A stretch of 58,641 bases of DNA. Source: Streptomyces regalis. GTDB lineage: Bacteria > Actinomycetota > Actinomycetes > Streptomycetales > Streptomycetaceae. Each line of letters starts with the position of its first letter. Within the stretch, counting starts at the first letter, position 1. Location: assembly GCF_001509475.1 (NCBI RefSeq), contig NZ_LLZG01000362.1, positions 1 to 58,641 on the forward strand, written 5' to 3'. Below, piece by piece: positions 32,298 through 41,390 of the stretch. The position numbers were made by a program, and so were the translations under genes. Under the pieces are notes generated by a model. That model was not told where the DNA came from. It made no database searches and was given only the letters and a program-made list of their open reading frames with translations.

Positions 32298-33629
32298 ATG
32301 ACACCTGGCAACACCGTGCCCGCAAGCGCCGAAGAGACTCCGGCAGCATCCCTGGCGCACTGGATCACCTCGCCCACCGCCGCCGTACTGCTGCTCGTCG
32401 CCCTCGCCCTGACCGCTGGATGGCGGTGGCAGCGCGCCCGCAAGCCCGGCACCGGACAGCGACGTGACACCGCCGCGATCCCGGTTGCCGCTGTCGCCGC
32501 GATCGGCTGCACCGCCTACAGCGCGGACACCAGCTGGCGATTCGCCGCCGACTACCTCGACATGAGTGGCACCATCGAGCGCGCCGCGATGTTCGCCGTC
32601 GCCGAGCTCGCCTTGTTCTCCACCGCGCTGATGGCCCGGGCCAACCTCAACGGCCCGAAGCAGGCGCCCGGCCTGCCCGGCACCCTCACCTGGGTGATCA
32701 CCGGCGTGCAGATCGTGCCCGCCTACGCCGAGTCCGGGCTGGTCGGCGGAACCGTACGGGCCTTCGTCGGCCCGGTCCTGGCGGCGATGCTGTGGCACCT
32801 GGCCATGGGCATCGAACTGCGCAACCGCAGCCCGCACTCCGGCTCCCGCAGCCTGACCGCCGTCCTCGCCCGACAGGCACGCGAGCGACTACTGGCCCGC
32901 CTTGGGATCGCCGACCGGGACGCGGACGCCGCCCGGATCATCCGCGAGCGCGCCCTCGACCGGGCCGTCACCCTGATCCTGCGGGCAGAGGCCATGAAGC
33001 CAGAGAAGCGCACCAAGCGGCGAGGTCAGCGCCTCATCCGCCACCTGCACCAGGCGCTGGAGCAGGCCGACGTCGACCGCGACGCGCAGCAGGACGAGCT
33101 GCTGCTGCGCAAGCTCGCCACCCGCCAACAGGCCCTCGCCCTGGCCACCGTCCCGCTGCCCGCCCGCTGGCCCCACCCCGCCCCGGGGTCTGCAGACGGA
33201 TCCACGATCGCCAGCTTGCGGGCCAACACGGCAAATCGGGCAGAAATCCCGGGCAGCCCGCCTTCAAAGGTCGCGGGCGATAACGCCGCCCACCGGGCAG
33301 CCCGCCCTCAGCCCGAAAACCGCCCGCACCAGCCCGCCCGCAGCGCCACTAGCCCGGAACCGAAACCGGGCGAGGAACCGCCGGACGTTGATCCGGGCAA
33401 GGCAGCGCGGGCGGAGTCGAATCGCTCGGGCCACAAGCCGCGGGCGACACGGGACCTCCTCACCGAGTACGCCCATCGCCTCCACCGCGACACCGGACGT
33501 CTCTCCCGTGACCTGCTGGAAAGCGCCGTGCGCAGGGACGGCTACAGCGTCGCCAGCGACACCGCCGGAGAAGTCGTCCGCAGCGTCAAGGCCGACCTAC
33601 GGACCGGGCCCTCCGGCCACCCGCAATGA
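32298..33629 (+). CDS. DUF2637-like membrane protein of the element (transfer/Spd-like position)
   Basis: A 443-aa protein from ATG 32298 with GGAG upstream. Four hydrophobic segments lie in the first 180 residues (AVLLLVALALTAGW; IPVAAVAAIGCTAYSAD; AMFAVAELALFSTALMARA; GPVLAAMLWHLAMGIEL), matching DUF2637-type proteins of actinobacterial plasmids. A long soluble, helical and then Pro/Glu-rich C-terminus follows. It lies between replication and mobilization genes; a role in mating, transfer or spread is inferred from position only. Its stop overlaps a possible mobC start. Confidence 0.6.
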   Translation: MTPGNTVPASAEETPAASLAHWITSPTAAVLLLVALALTAGWRWQRARKPGTGQRRDTAAIPVAAVAAIGCTAYSADTSWRFAADYLDMSGTIERAAMFAVAELALFSTALMARANLNGPKQAPGLPGTLTWVITGVQIVPAYAESGLVGGTVRAFVGPVLAAMLWHLAMGIELRNRSPHSGSRSLTAVLARQARERLLARLGIADRDADAARIIRERALDRAVTLILRAEAMKPEKRTKRRGQRLIRHLHQALEQADVDRDAQQDELLLRKLATRQQALALATVPLPARWPHPAPGSADGSTIASLRANTANRAEIPGSPPSKVAGDNAAHRAARPQPENRPHQPARSATSPEPKPGEEPPDVDPGKAARAESNRSGHKPRATRDLLTEYAHRLHRDTGRLSRDLLESAVRRDGYSVASDTAGEVVRSVKADLRTGPSGHPQ

Positions 33630-33667
33630 GACCGCCCCTACACCCAAGCCCCAAGGAAGGCCGCTCG

Positions 33668-34324
33668 ATGCACGACTCACACCACGAACTCCACGACGCC
33701 CAGAAGGAGATCAACACCCCCGCCTCAGCGCCAGCAAGTTGTACCGGGAGCAATGCTCCCGGTCTTCCCGCCCCGGGGGTGGCGGGATCGGTCCGGCGCC
33801 AGGGGGCACCGGACCGTCAGGCTGCGACCGAGGGCGGACCGCAGCCGGGAGGGGATCGGCAGGCCGAGTCACTGTCGAAGAGACGTCAGCGCGCCCGTCA
33901 GCCGAAGAAGCGCAAGCGCCTGAAGCAGCCCAGCTGCCGTATGAACGAAGCCGAGTTCAAGCGTTTCACCGACGCCGCTGCCCAGTGCAAGTTGTCCAAC
34001 GCCGCCTTCCTCGCCTACGCCGTCGACAAGGCCGCCCGCGACCTGACCCGCACCGCTGCCGAGATCGCCACCGAACGCGAGGCCATCGAGGAGCTGTTCG
34101 CCGCCCGTCGGCACCTGGGCCGCATCCACGGCCTGTTCAACCAGGTGGCCAAGGCCCTGAACTCCGGCGCCGATGCACCCCACCTGGATGCCGCAGCCGA
34201 GGCCGTACGGAGCGCTGCCCGCCGGATGGAGGACGCCGCCGATGCCCTGCTCGCCCGCTATGACGGCGGTGCCGCTGAGCGATCCCCAGCATCCACGAGC
34301 GCGGCAGCGAGACGATCGGGCTGA
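33668..34324 (+). CDS. MobC-like relaxosome accessory protein
   Basis: A 218-aa protein from ATG 33668 after AAGGAAGG; an in-frame ATG at 33626 overlapping the previous stop is the alternative. A disordered N-terminus of about 75 residues ends in a basic patch (KRRQRARQPKKRKRLKQ). The MobC domain follows: RMNEAEFKRFTDAAAQCKLS, FLAYAVDK, then LGRIHGLFNQVAKALNSG, the conserved L-x-x-I-x-x-N-x-N-Q-x-A-K-A-like block. It helps the relaxase open oriT. It overlaps the relaxase frame by about 40 bp. Confidence 0.8.
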   Translation: MHDSHHELHDAQKEINTPASAPASCTGSNAPGLPAPGVAGSVRRQGAPDRQAATEGGPQPGGDRQAESLSKRRQRARQPKKRKRLKQPSCRMNEAEFKRFTDAAAQCKLSNAAFLAYAVDKAARDLTRTAAEIATEREAIEELFAARRHLGRIHGLFNQVAKALNSGADAPHLDAAAEAVRSAARRMEDAADALLARYDGGAAERSPASTSAAARRSG

Positions 34325-36006
34325 TCCGCTACCTGTACGGCCCCGGCACCGAAGAGGAGCACATCGACCCACACCTGGTTGCCGCCTTCGACCCGCTCAC
34401 TCCTGACCCCGGCCGCGCCCCGAAGGCAACCTACGAGCAGCTGCAGCGGCTGCTCGACCAACCCATCAATGCCCTGCCCACCAGCAAGCGCCCCAAGAAG
34501 CACGTATGGCACCTGTCGGTACGGGCTGCCCCGGAGGACCCGGTCCTGTCCGACGACGACTGGGCGGCCATCGCCCGCCGCATGGTCAACGCCACCGGCA
34601 TCGCCCCCGACGGCGACGAAGCCGCCTGCCGCTGGGCGGCCGTCCGGCACGCCGACGACCACATCCACATCATCGCCACCCTGGTCCGCGACGACGGCCG
34701 CCGGCCGCGCCTGCACAACGAGGCCCGCCGGGCCCAGACTGAATGCCGCCGCATCGAAGCCGACTACCACCTGCGCCGTGTCCCGACGGGGGACGGCACC
34801 GCCGCCAAGCGCCCCACCAGCGCCGAACGCCACAAGGCCAAACGCCAGGGCAAGGACCACACCTCCCGCGAGGAACTGCGGGAGACCGTACGCCGCGCGG
34901 TCGCCGGCGCCACCAGCGAGGAGGAGTTCTTCGACCGGCTGGCCGCCGCCGGCGTACTGATCCGCAAACGCGTCGCGCCCTCCGGTGACCTGCTCGGCTA
35001 CAAGGTCGCCTCTCCCGACGACCGCAACAGGGAGAAGGAACCGGTCTTCTACGCGGGCTCCACGCTGGCACCCGACCTGTCCCTGCCCCGGATCCGGCAA
35101 CGCTGGGCTGGCGGTGACTCCTCCCAGAGCACCGAGACGGCCCCGGACCAGAAGGGCCAAGCCCCGGCATCGAGCGGCACGGCGATGGCTCGACGGCGTG
35201 CTGCCTCCGCCGTGTGGCAGGCGGTGCTGGTTGTCGATGATGGCGAGGACGCCCAGGTGGCCGCGCAGATCGCCGCCGCCGGCGAGGTCCTCGACGCGCT
35301 CGCCAAGACCTCCGCAGCCCACACCCGGGCCGAACTGCGCGAAGCGGCCTTCGCCTACGAGCGGGCCACCCGCTCCCATATCCAGGCCGAACGTGGGCAC
35401 GATCGCGCCCTGCGCCAGGCCGCCCGCGACCTTGTCCACAGCGGGCCCGCTCTCGGCCGCGGGGAGGACAGCGCCACCACAGCCATGGCCATCGACATGC
35501 TGTTCTTCCTCGTCACCGCCGCTGCCCACTGGCACGCCAAGAAGAACCACGCCCAGCAGGCCGCTGCCGCCCGCCAGGCTGCCGAGCACCTGCGCACCGC
35601 CTACCGGGCTGCCGCCGACATCCCGTTGGGCGCGCTGTACCTGCGAGGCCGGCATCTGCCCCAGCCGCTGCGCCAGAGACAGGCTGTCTACCTCCGCCAG
35701 GCAGTGCCGGAGCTGGCGGAACAGGCTCTGGCCGAGCCGGGCTGGTTTGCGCTGGCCGCCACGCTCGCCGACGCCGAGGCCGCCGGACACGACCCGGCGG
35801 GGCTCCTGTCCGAAGCGGCTGGACGGCGGGAGCTTGCGACCGCGGACTCGGTCTCCGAGGTGCTGATGTGGCGGCTGCGCCGGATGACAGAGCTGCCCGC
35901 CGACGCCACCGCGATGCCTCAACGCGCCACCACCGCGGCCCCGGGCAACGATTCCACCGCCCGGCCTGCGGCGAGTCGAAGCGATCAACCCGGCAGGGCA
36001 CGATGA
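34282..36006 (+). CDS. Relaxase/mobilization nuclease without a recognisable start codon
   Basis: About 574 aa if read from ATC 34282. N-terminus IPSIHERGSETIGLIRYLYG is typical of the family, normally preceded by ATG or GTG; here the frame opens TGA-GCG-ATC. The next standard start, ATG 34582, lies 100 codons in. The metal-binding motif RHADDHIHIIATLVRD is near residue 123 (three His plus Asp). The rest is helical with SREELRETVRRAVAGATSEEEFFDRL. It may start at ATC, be fed by slippage from ATG 34260 in the neighbouring frame, or be inactivated. It works with MobC on oriT. Confidence 0.72.
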   Translation: MPSIHERGSETIGLIRYLYGPGTEEEHIDPHLVAAFDPLTPDPGRAPKATYEQLQRLLDQPINALPTSKRPKKHVWHLSVRAAPEDPVLSDDDWAAIARRMVNATGIAPDGDEAACRWAAVRHADDHIHIIATLVRDDGRRPRLHNEARRAQTECRRIEADYHLRRVPTGDGTAAKRPTSAERHKAKRQGKDHTSREELRETVRRAVAGATSEEEFFDRLAAAGVLIRKRVAPSGDLLGYKVASPDDRNREKEPVFYAGSTLAPDLSLPRIRQRWAGGDSSQSTETAPDQKGQAPASSGTAMARRRAASAVWQAVLVVDDGEDAQVAAQIAAAGEVLDALAKTSAAHTRAELREAAFAYERATRSHIQAERGHDRALRQAARDLVHSGPALGRGEDSATTAMAIDMLFFLVTAAAHWHAKKNHAQQAAAARQAAEHLRTAYRAAADIPLGALYLRGRHLPQPLRQRQAVYLRQAVPELAEQALAEPGWFALAATLADAEAAGHDPAGLLSEAAGRRELATADSVSEVLMWRLRRMTELPADATAMPQRATTAAPGNDSTARPAASRSDQPGRAR

Positions 36007-36168
36007 TTCAGCACATACACCGAGCCCCTCTGCCAAAGCAAAGGCAGAGGGGACAGGACCTGGGGCGTGACCCGGGCCTCGGCGAACGCCTTCTCCAGGA
36101 CGGCGTCCACGAGCCCAGGGGAGCCGGAGACGGTCAACGGAACCGCCGCGGTGACAGCACACAGCCCC

Positions 36169-36355
36169 GTTCCGCCTCGGAACACCAAACCCGTTCCGCC
36201 TCGGAACACCACGGCCGTTCCGCCTCGGAACACCACGGCCGTTCCGTCTCGGGACACCACGGCCGTTCCGAATCGGGACAGGAGCTCCGGGCGTTTCCTG
36301 AGTGAACAGATCGAGCGTCCACCGAGTGAACGCTCCTCTCGTTTCCTGAATGAAC
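36169..36355. repeat. Eight-unit 24-bp-period repeat array after the relaxase
   Basis: Five copies of the interrupted palindrome GTTCCG-N3-CGG(A/G)AC begin at 36169, 36193, 36217, 36241 and 36265, exactly 24 bp apart. After a 28-bp step, three related units (GTTTCCTGAGTGAAC-like) begin at 36293, 36317 and 36341, again 24 bp apart. Loop and arm changes keep the pairing through G-U. The region 36007-36503 has no gene I trust. Iterons, oriT or a protein-binding array are all possible; an octapeptide-repeat coding frame cannot be excluded. Confidence 0.65.
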
Positions 36356-36503
36356 AGGTGTGCCCGGCCAACACGGCGCTGCAGCCGTCGCGCTGTGGCC
36401 TCGGTAGGGCACACCTGCCTCAGAGGCAGGTCGAAGCAGACGGGCTCACCGAGCCAGCCCTCCAGGCACCGGCATCGCGAAGAGGTGAAGAGGTTTCCGG
36501 GAT

Positions 36504-36950
36504 TCAGTGGCCGAGGTGACGCAGACCCTCTTCGAGAGTGGGGTGGAACCGCTCGACCGGACCGGAGTTGCGGTTGTACCAAGCCGCATCCAGACCGGGC
36601 TCCTTCGTCTCGTGACCGGCCCGGCAGCGCAGCCACACCGAGTCATCGCGCATGCAGAAGACAATCCAGTCCCGGTATGCGCCGCAGCCTGGGCACGTAC
36701 GGACCTCGTCCTCAATGATGAGCGGCTGCAGCCAGCGCATCATCAACCCGGCCACCTCCTGCCGCGACGGCACCCGCAACTCCGGCGGCAGGAAATCTGC
36801 TGCCACTGCTTCCTCCGCAGCCGGAGCCGGTGCGGTCTGCTCGGGGAAGTCGGGCCACGGCTGCGCTGCCTGTAGCTGCAGGAACAACTCGTAGCCCGCG
36901 CGCTGGGCTTCACGGAAGGCACGGTCCTCGCGAGCACGTCGAAAGAACAA
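36504..36950 (-). CDS. Hypothetical zinc-ribbon protein of the element
   Basis: A 148-aa protein from TTG 36950 with GAAGAAGAG upstream. A helical, acidic N-terminal half is followed by a treble-clef-like ribbon: CPGCGAYRDW, VFCMRDDSVWLRCRAGHETKEP, then DAAWYNRNSGPVERFHPTLEEG. Similar genes are common beside mobilization genes of Streptomyces integrative elements, as far as I recall, but no function is known. It is transcribed towards the repeat array. Confidence 0.55.
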   Translation of the reverse strand: MFFRRAREDRAFREAQRAGYELFLQLQAAQPWPDFPEQTAPAPAAEEAVAADFLPPELRVPSRQEVAGLMMRWLQPLIIEDEVRTCPGCGAYRDWIVFCMRDDSVWLRCRAGHETKEPGLDAAWYNRNSGPVERFHPTLEEGLRHLGH

Positions 36951-37052
36951 GATCTCTTCTTCTCTGCCTTCTGGCGGGCACGAAAATGGTGCCTCTGCTC
37001 AGAGAGATGGCCACGAGCCGCCCGCCAGCGGATCCTCCGGAGGCAGGGGTCG

Positions 37053-37814
37053 TCAGCTGCGGCGGACGACGGTGAGCCGGCCCTCAGCGTTCTTGGGCAC
37101 AGTGCGGCGGGGCACCGGGACCGGTGAGGCGAGGGACGAGGCGAACGCCGCGACCAGGCCGTGGGGGACGCTGGAGCTGAAGCTCGCGCACCACAGATAC
37201 GGGCTCCCGAGAGCCGGTTCCGCCCACGCCTGCCAGCCCACCAAGTCAGGACGCGGGTCGGCGTCCTCGATGAGCGGCGGCAGCATCTCCAGGGAGACGC
37301 AGGAGGAGAACCCGGGGTCCATGGCGGTGGTGCGGGGGCGGTCCACGTCGCGGATCCAGCCCCGGGAGCTGAGTGCGTTGAGGACCGTCTCGGGCCCTTC
37401 GAAGTCGGCATCGGGTGCCTCACGGGCATCGATCGCCACCAAGAGGTCGGCTGGCGCCTCGTACGGGGCGCCGGTAGTGAAGTACGCGCTCCACTCCGTC
37501 ATCACGGACGTGGCACGGGAGCGGGCACTCAACTGCCAAGCCACCGGCAGCCCGCCCAGCTCGAACGGGTAGGCCGCAAGGACCCATTCGGCGCCGCACA
37601 GCCCGTCCGGGCTGACGTACAGCAGGGTGTGGCGGGCGGTGGGCCACATGCGCCAGCCGAGGCCGGCCAGGGTGTCGCCGATCCGCTCGGCAAGCGCATC
37701 GTCATCTCCGGCCAAGTGGCGCGGGGTGACCCAGTACACCGGGTCCGGCAGTTCGGGTCGGAAGGGCTCGCTGGAGTGGTGCGGGTGCAGAGGCGCCTCC
37801 GTAGACTCGGGCAC
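37053..37814 (-). CDS. DUF317-domain protein
   Basis: A 253-aa protein from GTG 37814. The sequence VYWVTPRHLAGDDD...HTLLYVSPDGLCGAEWVLAA, then WQLSARSRATSVMTEWSAYF and PYEAPADLLVAIDARE is diagnostic of DUF317, a family restricted to actinobacteria and typical of integrative elements and plasmids. It holds two DUF317-like units. Its role is unknown; the conserved aromatic and acidic residues suggest a binding function. It marks the probable right part of the mobilizable element. Confidence 0.85.
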   Translation of the reverse strand: MPESTEAPLHPHHSSEPFRPELPDPVYWVTPRHLAGDDDALAERIGDTLAGLGWRMWPTARHTLLYVSPDGLCGAEWVLAAYPFELGGLPVAWQLSARSRATSVMTEWSAYFTTGAPYEAPADLLVAIDAREAPDADFEGPETVLNALSSRGWIRDVDRPRTTAMDPGFSSCVSLEMLPPLIEDADPRPDLVGWQAWAEPALGSPYLWCASFSSSVPHGLVAAFASSLASPVPVPRRTVPKNAEGRLTVVRRS

Positions 37815-37952
37815 AGGTCACTGACGGTCGTTGACCTGGGGGTTCGGAAGGTCGTCCACGTTGACATGCTTGTTCGCAGCGCGCCAGTAGTTGTGGGATC
37901 TTCCCTGTCTGCCTCCGGCGAACTGGTGGTCCGCTTGGGATGCGGTGGACGC

Positions 37953-37988
37953 ATGCCGAGCCCTCGATCACCTCATCGGGCTCGGCAT
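37953..37988. terminator. Perfect 11-bp stem terminator
   Basis: ATGCCGAGCCC and GGGCTCGGCAT with a 14-nt loop, 32 bp past the end of the leftward MBL gene. Confidence 0.65.
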
Positions 37989-38019
37989 CGGCTGCTGTCG
38001 GCTGCCTGGGCCGCGCTGC

Positions 38020-38910
38020 CTACTCCTGATGACCCAGCCGCACGATCATGTTCGGGTGACGCTCGCTGAGCGCCTTCAGGGCGAGCAGGCTCTTGATGCT
38101 GGCTTCGCGCTCCTGCATGTAGGTTCCGGGCTCGACGCCGTTGTCCCAACCCCAGCGCGTGTGGCTGACGTCACCGGTCATGAGCACCGGACCCGCCGCG
38201 GTGCGGGCGAGGTAGGCGACGTGTCCGGTGGTGTGCCCCGGAGTGAGGATCGCGAAGAACGAGCCGTCGCCGAACACGTCGTTGACGCCTTCGAGCCTTC
38301 CGCCCGGGTCCTTGGTGAACTGGAGTTCCTCTAGCGGCGGCCGTCCGGCCAGGAGGTGGTTGTTCGTGCCCTGGGCGAACAGGTTCAAGAAGAGCGACGC
38401 CTCAGCCTCATCGGCGCCGGTGTAGATGGGGACGTCCTTGGGAACGTCCGGGAGTCCGGAGACGTGATCGAGGTGGAGATGGGTCATGAAGACCCCGTTC
38501 AGGGGGACTCCCTCCGCTTCGATGATCTCCGCGGTGCTCTGCTGGGGGTGCATCTTCTCGATGCCCCCGTATTTCCTCAGCATCATGCCGACCCCCACGC
38601 CTACGGGGTCCTCCACCAGCCGCCGTGAAACGCCCGTGTCCACCAGGAAGAAGCCGCGCGTGGGGTGCCGCACGACGTGGGCGTAGATCTTGATGGGCTC
38701 CTTGTGGTCGGTGATCCCCGCCGCAACGGCCTTCGGGTGCTTGATGTTGAGCAGCCCTGTGATAGGGGCCTCCCAGTCCGCGCCGATCGTCTTGACCTCG
38801 ACCGGACCCGGCTCGTCGATCACGGCCTCCATGGCCGCCGCGGTGATCGGCGTGCCGATACGGGCAGGCTGTGCCTTGTGGGTCGTGGTCTTGAAGGTGA
38901 GCAGCTTCAT
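38020..38910 (-). CDS. Metallo-beta-lactamase-fold hydrolase (lactonase-like)
   Basis: A 296-aa protein from ATG 38910. The zinc motif is MTHLHLDHVSGLPD (HxHxDH, residues about 152-157), with a further His in LTPGHTTGHVAYL and Asp/His in LMTGDVSHTRWG. The pattern and length fit N-acyl-homoserine-lactonase-like or related MBL hydrolases, though the substrate is open. Probably the last gene of an SDR-SRPBCC-MBL operon divergent from a MarR regulator. Confidence 0.82.
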   Translation of the reverse strand: MKLLTFKTTTHKAQPARIGTPITAAAMEAVIDEPGPVEVKTIGADWEAPITGLLNIKHPKAVAAGITDHKEPIKIYAHVVRHPTRGFFLVDTGVSRRLVEDPVGVGVGMMLRKYGGIEKMHPQQSTAEIIEAEGVPLNGVFMTHLHLDHVSGLPDVPKDVPIYTGADEAEASLFLNLFAQGTNNHLLAGRPPLEELQFTKDPGGRLEGVNDVFGDGSFFAILTPGHTTGHVAYLARTAAGPVLMTGDVSHTRWGWDNGVEPGTYMQEREASIKSLLALKALSERHPNMIVRLGHQE

Positions 38911-39003
38911 GGTTGAACTCCTATTCCTTGCTAACTGAAAACTGGTGCAGACCGTCCCGCAAGCCGTGAGACCGCGGGCCCCGTTCCGGCCGAGGTGCCG
39001 CTG

Positions 39004-39459
39004 CTAACCAACGTGCTGCTCGCGGGCGTGCGCGTCGAGGCGGGCGAGTTCCTTGGCGTAGACGCGGTGCAACCTGCGCGGCGCGATGATCCGCTCGACG
39101 AAGCCGGCGACGCCGGTCTCGCCATCGAAACTGGAGGTGATGTTCACCAGCGTCTGCCCGCCTTGCGGGGTCACGGTGAACGTCGTCACGAGCCCGGAGC
39201 CGTTGGTGTCGGTCTGGACGAGGGTTTTGCCCGGCTCCGGCTCGGTGACCTGCATCCGGAGCTCCCGGACGCCCCCAGCAAAGTCGATCTTGAACCGGAC
39301 GAGGCTGCCCGTGCCCACGCCGCCCTCCTCGACGTGGAAGTCGTAGAAGGGGGGCGGCAGGAACCGGGAGTGAAGTTGCATGTCTGCCAGGTACCGGTAG
39401 ACCTCGTCCGCAGGAGCGTCAACAGTGCGCTCGGCGGACGCGACGACGACATGAGCCAT
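39004..39459 (-). CDS. SRPBCC (START/polyketide-cyclase-like) protein
   Basis: A 151-aa protein from ATG 39459 (MAHVVVASAERTVDAPADEV-YRYL). Helix-grip fold features: the PADEVYRYLADM start, PGKTLVQTDTNGSGLVTTFT strands and the long C-terminal helix RLHRVYAKELARLDAHA. These proteins bind hydrophobic ligands. It sits between an SDR and an MBL hydrolase, so it may share their ligand. Confidence 0.78.
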   Translation of the reverse strand: MAHVVVASAERTVDAPADEVYRYLADMQLHSRFLPPPFYDFHVEEGGVGTGSLVRFKIDFAGGVRELRMQVTEPEPGKTLVQTDTNGSGLVTTFTVTPQGGQTLVNITSSFDGETGVAGFVERIIAPRRLHRVYAKELARLDAHAREQHVG

Positions 39460-39531
39460 CGGTCTGACCTCCGTGTTTGTGGGTTGAAGTGCTGGATGCT
39501 GCGCGCCCCTGCGGCGGGCTTGACAGCTGTT

Positions 39532-40311
39532 TCAGACCGTCTTGATGGTGCCGCCGTCGATGACGTAGTCGGCGCCGGTGATGTTGCCGGCCACGTCGGA
39601 CAGCAGGAATGCGACCAGGGCCGCGACCTCCTCGGCTTCGCTCATGCGGCCGGTCGTGATGTTCTGGGACTTCGCGATCTGCTGGACGAAGTCGGCGAGG
39701 CTGACACCTGCTGCCGCGGCCATCTGGGCGACCGGACCATTGGGGTCCTCATAGACGGTGGTGCGAACCAGGCCGGGGGAGACGGTGTTCACACGCACGC
39801 CCTGGGGGCCGAACTCCTCGGCCAGGGACTTGCCGAGCGCGGTGACCGCCGCCTTGACGGCGCTGTAGCTGGCCGGGATGCCGACAGGCAGGCGGGCGGT
39901 GACGGACGAGATGTTGACGACCGCCCCGCGACGCTCGATCAGGCTGGGCAGGGCCGCGCGGGTGGCGCGGACGGTGGCGAGCACGTTGACGTCGAACATG
40001 CGGGTCCACTGGGTGTCGCCGGCGTCGAGGAAGCCCATGACGGCCTCGTCCCCGCCACCCACGTTGTTCACCAGCAAGTCGATGCCGCCCAGCTCGGCCA
40101 GCGCGCCGTCGATGAGGGTTGCCACGCCTTCCGCGGTGCTCAGGTCCGCCGACACGGCGCAGGCGCCGGTCTCCTTCAGCTCGGGCGTGATGGTGCGGGC
40201 GGCGCCCACGACGCGGACGCCTTCGTCGATCAGGGTCCGAACGGTGGCCAGTCCGATGCCCCGGCTGGCGCCGGTGACGACGGCGGTCTTGCCCGTGAGG
40301 TTGAGGTTCAT
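39532..40311 (-). CDS. SDR-family oxidoreductase
   Basis: A 259-aa protein from ATG 40311 after AGGAG. NAD(P)-binding TGASRGIG at residues about 13-20, NNVGG, catalytic Ser in NISSVTARL and YSAVKAAV (Tyr/Lys). The classical SDR subfamily reduces ketones or oxidises alcohols. It leads the three-gene operon divergent from MarR; a MarR operator overlaps the intergenic region, so substrate-inducible detoxification or catabolism is a plausible role. Confidence 0.88.
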   Translation of the reverse strand: MNLNLTGKTAVVTGASRGIGLATVRTLIDEGVRVVGAARTITPELKETGACAVSADLSTAEGVATLIDGALAELGGIDLLVNNVGGGDEAVMGFLDAGDTQWTRMFDVNVLATVRATRAALPSLIERRGAVVNISSVTARLPVGIPASYSAVKAAVTALGKSLAEEFGPQGVRVNTVSPGLVRTTVYEDPNGPVAQMAAAAGVSLADFVQQIAKSQNITTGRMSEAEEVAALVAFLLSDVAGNITGADYVIDGGTIKTV

Positions 40312-40340
40312 GAGGCTCCTCCAATGCATATGACTTGAAT

Positions 40341-40371
40341 GCTTAAAGCTATACCTATCATGGCTTGAAGC
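40341..40371. promoter_or_regulatory. Paired GCTTnAAGC sites (MarR operator)
   Basis: GCTTAAAGC (40341-40349) and GCTTGAAGC (40363-40371) are 22 bp apart, two helical turns, in the 79-bp gap between the SDR and marR starts. Their palindromic form fits a MarR dimer at each site. Confidence 0.55.
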
Positions 40372-40390
40372 AGTTTGCTAGTCTGGGGCC

Positions 40391-40831
40391 ATGGCGATGA
40401 CACAGGAGCAGGCGGAAGCACAGTGGGAGCTGGGCAAGCTCGTGCACGACCTGGACATGCAGAGCAATGCGCGCATGCGTGAATGGGTGGCCGGGCTCGG
40501 TCTGACCGTCGCGCAGGCATCGGCCCTGCGCGAGATGACCGGTCCGATGACCATGCGCGAGCTGGCCGGGCGGATGAGCTGCGAACCGTCCAATGCCACC
40601 GTCGTGATCGACAAGCTGGAGACCCTGCGGCTGATAGAGCGCCGCCCCCACCCCACCGACCGCCGGGCCAAGCAGCTTGTACTGACCCCGGAGGGCACCG
40701 AGCTGCGGGAACGGCTGCTGAAGGTCCTGACCGAGGAACCCCTGTTCGCCGGCCTGACCCAGGACGAGCAGGACGCGCTGGAGGGTCTGCTCAAGCGGGC
40801 CCTCTCCCGCGCTGAAACCCTCCAGATCTGA
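40391..40831 (+). CDS. MarR-family regulator
   Basis: A 146-aa protein from ATG 40391. Winged helix MTMRELAGRMSCEPSNATVVIDKLE followed by the wing RRPHPTDRRAKQLVLT, flanked by dimerisation helices. Divergent from the SDR operon, with paired palindromes between. Probably represses that operon and itself until a small ligand binds. Confidence 0.87.
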   Translation: MAMTQEQAEAQWELGKLVHDLDMQSNARMREWVAGLGLTVAQASALREMTGPMTMRELAGRMSCEPSNATVVIDKLETLRLIERRPHPTDRRAKQLVLTPEGTELRERLLKVLTEEPLFAGLTQDEQDALEGLLKRALSRAETLQI

Positions 40832-41390
40832 CGCGTCAGACAGCGGAGTGCACACACGGGTGTGCGGTGCGAGGGGCTTGCTCGGATACCCGTGAGCGCG
40901 GGAGGGCGCCAGATGGCCCGGGCCTGGGTGGATCAGCCCCGCCGCCGAGCGCCGCTGGCAGGGCGTGACCGCGTGCGGCGGGCGGGCGCTACGCCTCGCC
41001 GTCTCGGGGGCCCTTCTCCTCCCTGAAGCCTCTGGCTTGGAAGATCTTTGCCCGACCAGTGGCAACGCCTAGTGACGCCGCGGGCCGCCCGTACGAACGC
41101 GAGCGCTACAGGACGTACGGCGCGGGGGAAATGCCAGATCCCTGAGAAACCGCGGCTGCTCGAAACGCTCCCCGGGGTGAGACACCACAGGTCAGATCAC
41201 TGCTCCATGTAATGCGCCGCGAGACCCTACAGGCGGGGACCACATCCGTGTACGCGCCCTGCGCCGTCGACCAGGTTTCCCCGCTCGGGTTGCCACCCGG
41301 AGTCCCGGCAATTCCGGGCAGGTTCACGCGACACCTCAGTCGCGGACAGCTCTGGCACAGAGATCGTCACTGGCATCCGAGGAGGACGTC
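40832..41390. other. 559-bp stretch without a recognisable gene
   Basis: No frame here has convincing coding character or a ribosome-binding site until the GGAGGACGTC before 41391. Small open frames end quickly or are low-complexity Arg/Ala readings. It may contain gene relics, in keeping with the decayed genes that follow. Confidence 0.4.

Noticed and set aside
36169..36355. CRISPR array
   Set aside because: The units are 15-bp palindromes with 9-bp near-constant gaps, not long repeats with variable spacers, and no cas gene is present.
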